A stretch of 58,113 nt of DNA from contig SYJV01000198.1 of the NCBI GenBank assembly GCA_005798335.1, positions 1 through 58,113 of the forward strand, written 5' to 3'. Below the pieces are notes generated by a model that worked only from the letters and a program-made list of their open reading frames with translations, was not told the DNA's origin and ran no database searches. This document shows, piece by piece, positions 12,401 through 19,366 of this stretch. This stretch comes from Planctomycetaceae bacterium (GTDB taxonomy: Bacteria; Planctomycetota; Planctomycetia; Pirellulales; Pirellulaceae). Made by a program: the position numbers and the translations under genes. Numbering within the stretch: the first letter of the stretch is position 1; every line of letters starts with the position of its first letter.

Positions 12401-15400
12401 TCGGAGTGCTCGTCGACGCAGCTCGGGACGCGGGCGGTGTTACTCGTCCTGGATCGCCAATCAACTACCCTACCGTCAATGCAGATCGTCTCGCTCCGGG
12501 TGTTGTAATTGTCAACAATATCTTGGCCTCAAACGTTCAAGGTGGCATTCGAGTTAGCGGCGATTCTGGGCAAGGTTCGGCCTCGACTGTGGCTCGCATC
12601 ATCAATAATACTGTATTCGGGCGTCGCGCAGGAAACGACCGAGGTATCTTGGTTGATGATGGAGCGTCTCCAACGATCATCAATAACATCCTGTCTCGGT
12701 CAACTACGGGCGTTGATGTTGCCGCAGCCGGCGCACGATTCGTTATCGGTGCCAACTACTATTTCGATAACGCTGCAAATCTTAATCCGACCGGCGCGAC
12801 CGAGTCTTTTCCGTTGTCCTCCAGCACATCACCGTTTGTAGACTCCGCCACGGGCAGATTTTATCCTGCGGCTGGTTCTCAAGTTATCGACAGTTCGCTC
12901 GAGACCTTGGGGGAGCTGGCCTCGTTGTCCCAAGTCAAGAACTCGCTTGGTCTGCCTCCCAGTCCCGCTTTTGCTCCTGATACTGACGTGACTGGTCAGC
13001 GACGTGTCGACGACCCAACCGTAAATTCGCCTGCTGGGCTGGGTGCCAACGTGTTCAAAGATCGCGGTGCGGTTGATCGGTCGGACTTTGTGGGGCCGCT
13101 GGCAGTTTTACTGCAGCCAGCCGATAACGATTCGTCCAATCTTGATGGTGATAAATCGGATACCTACATTCGCCTTACCGAAGGTACTCTCGATTTCTTT
13201 TCAATTCTGTTGCTCGAGACTCAAGGCACTGGGCCGGATGCCAGTACGGTGAACCAAGACTCAGTTACGCTTACCGAAAATGGAAAATTGCTTCGACCAG
13301 GAATTGATTACGTCTTTGGATTCAATGCAAATAGCCGTACGATCCGATTGACGCCATTGTCTGGAATATGGCGGAATGACAGCGTTTACGAAGTTACGCT
13401 GAACAATCGCGATGGTATTCGATTGTCCAATTCCAGTGGCGCGGCCCTGGCGGATGGAAATCGTTTGACAGTCAAGATTCCAGGTGTGGCTGACCGAGTG
13501 CTCGAATTTGACAAACAACCGACGGGCGTTTCGGCCGGCGCGATTGCGATACCGATTAGCGATACTTCGACGTCGCTCCAGGTCTCGGCGCAGTTAGTAG
13601 CCGCTCTCAACGGGCTCGGCAATGGCGTGTCCGCGCACTTGCAAGCCGACGGCACAGTTCTCGTCTACGGCGCGACGTCAATTACCGCGACTCCTGCTAC
13701 GGCCGTCACCGCGACCACTATCGCCGGTATTCGCGACCTGGCAACTAATGCACTTCAGCCTAATCGCCCAAACAGCCTGACGCAGTTCACCATCGTCATG
13801 CCCGAAGTTCCACTCGATTTTGGCGATGCGTTATCAACGTCCAGTCCCACTTTGCAGGCAAACAACGGGGCTCGTCACGCAATTTTGCCGGTCGATGTGC
13901 CTCGTCTAGTGCTAGGTACCTTGATTGACGGCGATGCGGATGGACAGCCCAGCAATGGTGCCGTTGGCGACGATATTGACACATCGATTTCGGTTGGAGT
14001 CGCTGGTTCGATCCCAGTGACACTCGCGGCGACCGGCCCATTCGTATTGAATATGCCTGCATTTAGTGCGGCTCTGGAAGGACAGTCGATCAAGGTTACC
14101 GATCCGAACTTACCTAACCCATTACCTAAGGACGTTGTATTTGAATTTACGACCGATGCAACATTGATCAATGGCTCAGCGATAGCCGTCAATGTAACGA
14201 GCACTTCGTCCGCCGCTCAAGTTGCCGCAGCGCTGGCCAACGCAGTCAATGGCGCGATTCTTCAAGGACGACTCCAGCGCATGGTTGCAGGCGCAGATGG
14301 AAACGTGGTTACATTGTTTGGAGACGCTTTGCACGTTCTTGATTTGAGCGGCTCGCCAGCGGTCTCACGGCGCGCTGTGGGCAATGTTAACTTGGTCGTG
14401 CCGGGATCAATAGCCGGTTTTGCAGATGCCCAAGTTTTAACGATCCAGGATGGCGATGGACGATCGGTGACATTTGAGCTGAACAATAGTATCGCCTCAA
14501 ACCCAAATCAAGGAGTATTGCCAGGTAACATCGCAATCAATATCGATCTAACGGCCGCTACGCCAGCTACAGTTGCTCAAGCTCTGGCAGGTGCAATCAA
14601 CAACCAAATCTCTGCTCGCAATCTGACGCTGGGTACTGCAGTTGTGAACGGGCTAAACATTTCCATCGTTGCCGATGATGAAGACGGCGTGCAGTTCGCC
14701 AGTAACTTCAAAGGCAACGCTGGGGCGGTTCCTGTATCGGTTACTTCATCTGGACTCGGTGTCCTTGACGCTTGGATCGATTGGAATCGCGATGGAGATT
14801 TCAGCGACAGTGGCGAGCAGATCATTGTCAGCCAAGTCATTCCCGCTGGAACTTCTACGTTTAATATCAACACACCTTTAACCGCGTCGGTCGGATTGGC
14901 CAACAGTCGTTTCCGGCTGGGAACAGCGGTAGGACTGAGATCAAACGGACTGGCCATCGGTGGCGAAGTCGAAGACCATGTCGTAGTTATCGAGGCGGCT
15001 GGACCGCTGATCAATGATCCACCTGAATTCACTTTGCCAATTCCTGCGGTTGCTCGGGGGTTCGAGGATCAAGGGGTCGTGACTGTCCCCAACTTCATCA
15101 CCGGAGTACGACCAGGACCGGCCAATGCGATCGACGAAGTGAATCAGAAACTGACGCTTACGATACAAGCGGATCCGGCGTCGTTCATTACTTTGCCAAC
15201 GATTGATTTAGCGACCGGTGAATTGAAATTCCAAACTGCAAATGATGTTAACCGTTTGTCGGGACATAACTTGCAGGTTATGGTTACGATCAAGGACGAC
15301 GGCGGAACCGCGCAGGGTGGAGTTGATACGACCACAAAGACGTTTACTTTGGACATTGATCCAGTCAATGACGAACCTAGTTTCACTCTACCATCTTCGA

Positions 15401-18400
15401 GTGCAAACGTCTTCGAAGATAACGAGACTGTCGTAGGTGCCAGTGAAACGGTGCTCGCCAACTTTGCCACGAAAATTTCGGCAGGTCCCGCAACTGCTGT
15501 GGATGAGACTACAGCCGCTGCCACGAAACAAACCGTCAGTTTCACAACGGTTTCCGTGTCCGACCCGTCCTTGTTCCTTGCCGGTGGTCAACCCGCAATC
15601 GCAGCCGATGGTTCTCTGCGCTTCCGAACGTCGCCAGACAAGAGCGGGTCAGCGGTCGTAGTTGTCAAGTTGCTGGACAATGGCCAAGTGCCTACGAATC
15701 CAGTGACGTTGCCGCACGATAACGAGAGTGCCGAGCAGACATTCACCATTTCGCTTCAAGCTATTAACGATGCTCCCGATTTTGTGGTTCCTGCAACCAC
15801 CAGCAGCAATGAAGATCAGGGACTTGTGATTGTACCCAGCTTCGCGACGAACATCATCAAGGGCCCAGCCACTGCAACCGATGAATCTGCGCAGACGGTT
15901 ACATTCACGGTCCAGGCGACCGACCCAACCGCGTTTGCCGTGCAGCCAACGATTGCGGTCGACGGCACATTGCGATATCAGACTGCCAAGGACATCAACT
16001 CCATTGGCAAACAGCTTTCGGTAGCAGTATTCTCCACAGACAGCGGACTGGGAACACCTGCACCAAACACGAACAAATCCGCTACTAAAACGTTCACGAT
16101 TATTGCGGCGCCTATCAATGACCCTCCCGTACTAACAATTCCGAATGTCAGTCCCACGGTTGATGAAGATGCGCCGCTAACGACTATTCCAGGTTTTGCG
16201 ACCAATATTGCTGCGGCCAGTGGCTTGCTCAGTTCTCCGCAGACAGCGATTGATGAAGCCAGCCAGACCTTGAGCATCAACATACTTTCGGTTAGCGCTC
16301 CAGAGCTGTTTGAAACTCTGCCGTCGCTGAGCAGTACCGGCACGTTGACCTTCAAGCCCGCTGTGAATAAAAACGGTAAAGCGGTCGTCATTGTACAAGT
16401 GGCCGACAATGGAGTCGGCGCACCAACTCCAAACGAGAATGTTTCGGCGCGCGCCACCTTTACGATTTCGATCAATGCGATCAACGACGCGCCGCAGTTT
16501 GACATTCCCACCACCTTGACTGTCAACGAAGATCAAGGACTGGTCATTCGCAACAACTTTGCGACGAATATTCGGCGTGGCCCTGTTGGAACTGACGACG
16601 AAAACAGCCAGCTCATTACGTTCAACCTCACGGCGGCCGATCCTACCGCGTTTGACATTCAACCGCGTATCGAAGTGGACGGCACTCTGACATTTACGAC
16701 TGCCGCGAACATCAATTCACTGAACAAGAGTTCACTGGCAGTGCGCGTGCAATTGGTCGACAATGGACTTAACTCGCCGGTGCCAAATTCCAACCAGTCA
16801 ATCGTGAAGACATTTACGCTGACGATCAATCCGGAAAATGATCCGCCCATCGCCGACAGTTTCTCCGTCTCGACGATCGAAGATACGCCGGTCGTGATTC
16901 AGGCGAGCAGCATCCTGGTTGGAGATGCTGGTGGGCCAACGTCCGATGAGCTTGGCCAAACGCTACGAATTAGTCAAGTGGAACCTGTTTCTGCACGCGG
17001 TGGCTCAGTTTCAGTAGTCTCCAATAACGGTACGATCACTTCGATTACCTACACACCGCTAAATAACCTGTTTGGTACGGACACGTTCTTGTACGTTGTG
17101 GCGGATGATGGCAATCCTAGTCGCAGCGGCACAGGGACGATTACGATCAACTTGACTGGTATTAACGATCCACCGCAATTCGTTAAGGGCCCTGACCAAG
17201 TATCTTTGGAAGATGCCGGAGTGGTTTCGGTACCGAACTGGGCGACCAGCATTCTCGCTGGCCCAGTGACGGCAGGTGACGAGAATCAGTCACAGATAGT
17301 TAGCTTCGAATTGGTGGCCGACCAACCAGCATTGTTCGAACAGCAGCCAACGGTTTCGTCCAACGGCACATTGCAATATAAGACCGCCAAGGACGCTAAT
17401 GGTGTCGCCAACATAACGGTTACGGCTGTCGACAATGGTTCGAATGTAGCTCCCAATCGCAATCGTTCGACTCCGGCAACGTTCCGGATTAGCGTTACTC
17501 CGCGCAATGATGCTCCTGCGTTCACGGCTGGCGCTAACGTGAGTGTCGCTGAAGACAGTGCTGCATACTCACAAACCTGGGCCACAAAAATCGTCGCAGC
17601 GTCGGGCTTGCTATCAACACCGCTTACCGCTCAAGATGAAAGTAACCAAACGGTCGGTTTTGAAGTTGCGGCAGACAAGCCCAACTTATTTGCCGTCCAG
17701 CCAGCGATCAATGCTGCTGGATTACTGACGTTCACGGTTGCCCCCAATGCAACCGGAACAGCTATCTTGACAGTCTTGGCACGCGATACAGGCGCCACTG
17801 GCCCCAATGATGAAAATGCTTCGGGAAACGTTCTTCTAACGATCACGATTACGCCGACCAATGATGCGCCCACTGCGAACAACGATACGTTTGCAGCTTC
17901 GGAAAACAATGTATTGCAAATCAACGCTGCCGGACTGTTGGCCAATGATACCGACGTGGATCTGCCGAGCGATCAGATATTTGCTGTAGCGAGCAAGATA
18001 ACCAGCTCTCAAGGTGCAAACGTCAACATTCTGCAAGACGGTTCGTTTTCTTATGACCCAACTCAGGTGCAGGTGCTCCAACGATTGAATGGTACGCAAA
18101 GCGCTATCGACACATTTACGTATCGCATTCGGGACAATGCCAACGTACAAAGTGGACTGGCTACAGTGACCATCAACGTCGCAGGCGCCAATGACGCACC
18201 GACTACCGTCAACGATCGCTTCTCAGTAGGTGTCAGCCAATCTCAGTCGTTGAACATTTTGGCTAATGATACCGACATCGATTCGCCAATCGATGTCCGC
18301 ACAGTCGTCATTGGCAGTCTGCCGACGTTTGGCACAATCACCGTCAACCAAAACGGTACTGTGGATTACGTTCCAAGTGCCGGATTCCGAGGTACGGATT

Positions 18401-19281
18401 TCTTTACGTACACCGTTCGCGATACTACGGGACTGATCTCCAACGAAGCCTCGGTAACGGTGGATGTGAACAGTTCGCCCGTCGCCGGCAATGATTCGGT
18501 GGTGACGTTTAAGAACAAAGCCATTGATATCAGCGTGTTACAGAACGATTCGGATGTTGATGGAACCGTTGATGTGTCCAGCTTACAAGTTGTCGTCGCG
18601 CCCACACCCAGTGGAACGACACAAATCTTGCCCAGCGGAAAGATCCGTTTCACGCCAGCCACAGACTTCTTTGGTCCGGCTCAGTTCTCGTATGTCGTCA
18701 AAGATGATTTAGGAGCCACATCCAACGTGGCAACGGTTCAGGTTCAGGTTCAGCGCAGTCTTTGGTTAAATCCAGCGAACAGCTTGGATGTCAATGCGGA
18801 TACCTTTATTTCCCCCATTGATGCTCTGCAGATTATCAACTACCTCAATTCTGGCCGGCCAGCGTCGCTGCCGTCGTCCAGTGTCGTACCACCTCCTTTC
18901 TTGGATACCAACGGCGATGAATTCGTCACGCCGATCGATGCCCTGTTGATCATCAACTTCCTGAACACTATCGGAGCCGGAGAGGGAGAAGGTAACTCAA
19001 GCCACGACGTAATGATGGTTTCGGCTAGCGATATGTTGGCCACGGTAGGACCAGGAGTAATTCGCCAAACTTTGGAAATGCTCGACGAGATCAAGCTGGC
19101 AACTGCGTGCGAAGAATTCGATGCAAACGATGATCCTGCTGGAATCTTTAGCATGGCAGTCAATGTCGGCAGTTCTACGACAACGGACACGATTGCTCGT
19201 GATCGTACAAGTCCAGGGCAGCAGACAGCAGAAATCGACGCCGTGCTGAGCGATCTTTTCGGGGAACTTGAATTACCTTAG
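3424..19281 (+). CDS. Giant (~5285 aa) secreted metalloprotease/adhesin-like protein with beta-helix, cadherin-like repeats and dockerin
   Basis: ATG 3424 is preferred over the in-frame TTG at 3388 because AAAGGTAAG lies just upstream. Residue numbers count from this ATG. Residues ~15-45 hold a basic stretch and the planctomycete N-terminal motif LLENFESRTLMA, with no classical signal peptide. A GEGEG motif follows near residue 135. HEIGHMLGLGH at 588-598 is the HExxHxxGxxH zinc site of matrixin/serralysin-type peptidases. PPC-like domains follow (~625-740 and ~1590-1690). Beta-helix segments contain three 'GTP...V..TS..DD...GDW.GI' units, with a NosD-like stretch at ~2960-3140. Five copies of an unnamed module lie between ~2600 and 3750, then a GEVEDH domain (~3780-3858), eleven cadherin-like repeats (~3860-5110) and a dockerin pair (~5116-5190), then GEGEG. 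It is probably a cell-surface or matrix protein that binds calcium. Substrate and processing are unknown. It is intact over nearly 16 kb. Confidence 0.9.
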   Translation: MASDLRLRQISSAKLAKQRRNRLRRMLLENFESRTLMAFDALSPEGQQAALINNEPCASPSHSENSASNNTLMVNGDVANTLNSVYGGDGGAVAAQPWFPLVENAYQAWSQQEGLAFSVLSLGGLVGEGEGLRAEGEAGGPRLLSVAPNSGDIFTFNGVNQLTDSPTELTFRFDGSGDIAPATLAGGIRITRAGGDATFGNANDQLVSPGFLGFGDNNRIVISRFASTLPDDLYRVEFIGADVPAQGLTAIRNTNGLRLTPRFGNTDRDTVLFNLELGAQVVAVVPQPVDRAADGSLDPKLKEIHVFFNDDNLYPVAVETGAITPNPTVVDPAFYQLILTQDTVQPHDDVVFRPSKVKYDPALDRAILEFASDIHALANGAGTFRLRVGSSDNVASAVQLPVVTNTIPGSDPAGFLGSAFDFGAINSTTSRIISEQIVTVSNPLALDYPGSNQEPGHRDIQDENHLARSADSNSQITTAQYNFALDRSYGINANNQPVFTSITPDQIERIREIFDFYSAQLGIDFVETPSSGMTVVVGDLAPNGKTSGPGDVAGVASTNNITSGLAIMDGAESWNNSLGGDFFSIALHEIGHMLGLGHAYELPAGTVQANGPIDFIFPGDHDVAHGRHLYRPDNRDVDLYRFQVQAGVSGDVTIEAVAERLANSSNLDSHLTLLRQTSAGLEVVSANDDYFSSDSLIKAKLSPGVYFVGVTSSGNSDFNAATGDTGAGGVSQGSYQLRFDFVPAVATSIVDTTGTALDGDGDNQPGGNFNFWFRTAAPLGTAASGAPKTIYVDKGYTGAQIGSPSQPFNNLPAAAAATAPGDILRVVGSIGADKNLATTADNLAYEIGRGGVGNVALSDGVVFEVPRGVTMMIDAGAIIKTRGSRIIAGSRDAGVDNRFSSIQVLGTPQRSVLFTSYNDESLGVDTNPLVTTPRAGDWGGIEIHNDIDRAEGRGDYERAGIFLNYLSHADMKYGGGQITVTNPSPTISSIHLSESRPTLLNNKIQFASDSAISADPNSFEETLFTEPRYQLFGPYRPDYDRVGPEIRGNLVISNTLNGLFVRIATAPGGRLQTLDLAARFDDVDITHILGENLIVAGTPGGSFLETVAPDISRIQFQNATGGSLTVGAIHRYRVTFVDRFGGESIPSVGSPQVTVSAGRAVQINNLPAATGDFVGRRLWRNVPQTGASVLVAELDGDTTSYTDLGANLGIILANPNATSLQRARPDARLAVDPGIIVKSQGSRIEVGIGAQFLAEGTPENKVVFTSRFDDRYGAGGTFDTNNDGQGSTPGAGNWGGIIARHLSSLSIDSALITYAGGVTSLPGGAGGFSAVELHQANGRIARSIFENNGNGQGGNLPLRDGRGNNDPSVIYVRASQPVIVDNIFRGNSVAGTAAISINANAMKAEPVQDQGRQIGDNERRAGSLGNLGPLVRGNRLGGNGLNGLRIRGATLTTDSVWDDTDIVHVLQSEIVVPNFHTYGGLRLQSRVDESLVVKLDTGAGITASGSPLDISDRIGGSVQVIGTPGFPVVLTSIKDDSVGAGFGPDGQALLDTDNTNATPAAGDWRGIRLESFSNDRNLDTAIELESDQIQDVGVNDDPLAAQFLGTLAASTHGGDENLRLGFTVAGAVASPSDLDVYNFVATAGSQVWIDIDRTDAALDSVIELVDVNGNILAQSDNSLAESVAKAPLFINSKLILPSNVNVLDASPFAPRNSLSAAAVDFQSTNPLDAGLRAILPGAAGAQNSYFVRVRSSNVAPGQSTARLQNSAELRSGLTTGAYRMQLRLQQEDEVAGSTVRYADIRFATNGVEALGLPAHSPLLGNGNEVEGGPDLNFGNLATTDRASGSALGNLSPNDVDLYQFTINRQGIQIPGNLHIGTTIDIDYASGYGGPNTSLWVYRQGGGLVLVGSDSNVADDRTAPMQNTDLDDLSRGSYGALDSFIGTQELPDGNYIVAVTAHSRIADQLLQYQQAAPPNALVRLEPIDSVRRISVDRFRDEQGNFINTTYPETALPPLQVAFDGNNLSAVNSVPWTLADVTAYAVRQNGNNSELVFFNAFTGAQEALIAPGDANTATFAQVFDIAVAPDGRVAAFVIPTGTQTDANSGQFVILDSTGGGGGAAAAGNSGIVTLTAQQTAATPTFAIQPRSQAGFTPANNPQGDGIQFNALSFYSETTTTALQLYGVGSRGNGQTSFNVGALDANNAVIGLGALSNVTTNIVYKLDPTTGAAINPNGVADRTTTAVLTGAGTNKVEFGRFITTGTVTGLADIGSSLYAVSDRGELFVASVGAGTAAFGNVNPLATIMDGSAVVFTSLSAGPRNLEGGRFANMLFGSTSDGTLYAFNTSGALQNVFPGGAFKVKSTSAAFANVRGIGFSPLDVNLWHLTETESASAGHGRSATFDRSRPQDRAGGNSLYFGFENPGRTVLQGKQDGIWNGIYDVAAYRDTFNLPGGAHGAIESRPIDLRGYSSEDMPTLYFNYNLATENANSPLDDNDVRMRDAFRVYAMRDDGTWVELVTSNSATNGNFADFNDELDVNVSGMRDPFGRPLAVQEAFDNSAWRQARASLAPLAGNKNVRIRFEFSSGASFRTGDALRGGVELNAVEGSRIADGNIFVVAPVDQATSVSRTFEFDVTGNGVSAGNVAVSISQNMTAVQVRDAIRSALAQAFNATGQESNLNVWPVYGQTIRMFKYNVLNAGPLSVSSRSGDRFGVQLSGGDLTRMDERAQNNTGRGVFIDDIIVGLAERGEMVINSSAGGPTFAQNLQYEPNGFAINEIEEGRYQLEIRTSADYGHTLKNEVLLLPPVYQFPPNESLILGSSYPNYPSRVFDSNDRLSQGLSIDVNTQGTAGIADGTLLTLSDGYNQVNFEFDLNGAAQAGNIPISILATDNSAEVATKIRNSINSSTAQSLLKISASVNGEMLQSANVDVRPSGSPRVILHGPAALNRTGDFVFAGSGLTIVRSGTESGFGEDHGDANRKRDQGVVVISSSTMRDSSQFGVLVDAARDAGGVTRPGSPINYPTVNADRLAPGVVIVNNILASNVQGGIRVSGDSGQGSASTVARIINNTVFGRRAGNDRGILVDDGASPTIINNILSRSTTGVDVAAAGARFVIGANYYFDNAANLNPTGATESFPLSSSTSPFVDSATGRFYPAAGSQVIDSSLETLGELASLSQVKNSLGLPPSPAFAPDTDVTGQRRVDDPTVNSPAGLGANVFKDRGAVDRSDFVGPLAVLLQPADNDSSNLDGDKSDTYIRLTEGTLDFFSILLLETQGTGPDASTVNQDSVTLTENGKLLRPGIDYVFGFNANSRTIRLTPLSGIWRNDSVYEVTLNNRDGIRLSNSSGAALADGNRLTVKIPGVADRVLEFDKQPTGVSAGAIAIPISDTSTSLQVSAQLVAALNGLGNGVSAHLQADGTVLVYGATSITATPATAVTATTIAGIRDLATNALQPNRPNSLTQFTIVMPEVPLDFGDALSTSSPTLQANNGARHAILPVDVPRLVLGTLIDGDADGQPSNGAVGDDIDTSISVGVAGSIPVTLAATGPFVLNMPAFSAALEGQSIKVTDPNLPNPLPKDVVFEFTTDATLINGSAIAVNVTSTSSAAQVAAALANAVNGAILQGRLQRMVAGADGNVVTLFGDALHVLDLSGSPAVSRRAVGNVNLVVPGSIAGFADAQVLTIQDGDGRSVTFELNNSIASNPNQGVLPGNIAINIDLTAATPATVAQALAGAINNQISARNLTLGTAVVNGLNISIVADDEDGVQFASNFKGNAGAVPVSVTSSGLGVLDAWIDWNRDGDFSDSGEQIIVSQVIPAGTSTFNINTPLTASVGLANSRFRLGTAVGLRSNGLAIGGEVEDHVVVIEAAGPLINDPPEFTLPIPAVARGFEDQGVVTVPNFITGVRPGPANAIDEVNQKLTLTIQADPASFITLPTIDLATGELKFQTANDVNRLSGHNLQVMVTIKDDGGTAQGGVDTTTKTFTLDIDPVNDEPSFTLPSSSANVFEDNETVVGASETVLANFATKISAGPATAVDETTAAATKQTVSFTTVSVSDPSLFLAGGQPAIAADGSLRFRTSPDKSGSAVVVVKLLDNGQVPTNPVTLPHDNESAEQTFTISLQAINDAPDFVVPATTSSNEDQGLVIVPSFATNIIKGPATATDESAQTVTFTVQATDPTAFAVQPTIAVDGTLRYQTAKDINSIGKQLSVAVFSTDSGLGTPAPNTNKSATKTFTIIAAPINDPPVLTIPNVSPTVDEDAPLTTIPGFATNIAAASGLLSSPQTAIDEASQTLSINILSVSAPELFETLPSLSSTGTLTFKPAVNKNGKAVVIVQVADNGVGAPTPNENVSARATFTISINAINDAPQFDIPTTLTVNEDQGLVIRNNFATNIRRGPVGTDDENSQLITFNLTAADPTAFDIQPRIEVDGTLTFTTAANINSLNKSSLAVRVQLVDNGLNSPVPNSNQSIVKTFTLTINPENDPPIADSFSVSTIEDTPVVIQASSILVGDAGGPTSDELGQTLRISQVEPVSARGGSVSVVSNNGTITSITYTPLNNLFGTDTFLYVVADDGNPSRSGTGTITINLTGINDPPQFVKGPDQVSLEDAGVVSVPNWATSILAGPVTAGDENQSQIVSFELVADQPALFEQQPTVSSNGTLQYKTAKDANGVANITVTAVDNGSNVAPNRNRSTPATFRISVTPRNDAPAFTAGANVSVAEDSAAYSQTWATKIVAASGLLSTPLTAQDESNQTVGFEVAADKPNLFAVQPAINAAGLLTFTVAPNATGTAILTVLARDTGATGPNDENASGNVLLTITITPTNDAPTANNDTFAASENNVLQINAAGLLANDTDVDLPSDQIFAVASKITSSQGANVNILQDGSFSYDPTQVQVLQRLNGTQSAIDTFTYRIRDNANVQSGLATVTINVAGANDAPTTVNDRFSVGVSQSQSLNILANDTDIDSPIDVRTVVIGSLPTFGTITVNQNGTVDYVPSAGFRGTDFFTYTVRDTTGLISNEASVTVDVNSSPVAGNDSVVTFKNKAIDISVLQNDSDVDGTVDVSSLQVVVAPTPSGTTQILPSGKIRFTPATDFFGPAQFSYVVKDDLGATSNVATVQVQVQRSLWLNPANSLDVNADTFISPIDALQIINYLNSGRPASLPSSSVVPPPFLDTNGDEFVTPIDALLIINFLNTIGAGEGEGNSSHDVMMVSASDMLATVGPGVIRQTLEMLDEIKLATACEEFDANDDPAGIFSMAVNVGSSTTTDTIARDRTSPGQQTAEIDAVLSDLFGELELP
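11221..14680 (+). repeat. Five divergent copies of an ~85-residue module within the giant gene
   Basis: Five stretches share one pattern: an [A/L]xGxxLT(I/V)xD start, a V.FEF strand, GxIAIxI, a Thr/Ser-rich turn, then an amphipathic VAxAIxxAIN helix and a closing G..V.L.G strand. Approximate spans are 11221-11520, 11950-12237, 13435-13683, 14071-14338 and 14407-14679. A sixth copy is cut by the window start in the upstream paralogue (IIRAINSAQ). I do not recognise a named family. The strand-helix-strand order suggests a small independent fold. Confidence 0.6.
15000..18760 (+). repeat. Eleven cadherin-like tandem repeats in the giant gene
   Basis: Each unit of roughly 90-130 residues opens with ND[PAE]P or an equivalent, followed by a short strand and an acidic 'ED' turn. 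Most close with a 'TFTI/TVTI.V..' strand running into the next ND.P. Units begin near 15013, 15367, 15766, 16120, 16483, 16840, 17167, 17509, 17860, 18190 and 18475. The last three are of the VCBS/Ig-like type with 'LANDTD.D' and 'G..TY.P...F.G.D.F.Y'. Sequence divergence between units is high, so the array is old. Such arrays usually form stiff extended stalks. Confidence 0.75.
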
Positions 19282-19366
19282 GGATCACTTGCGGGATAAT
19301 TCAACTCTCCACATAACACTTCACGCGGGTGTTCAGGCCACTCGTTAATCGTGCTAAACTGACGTT

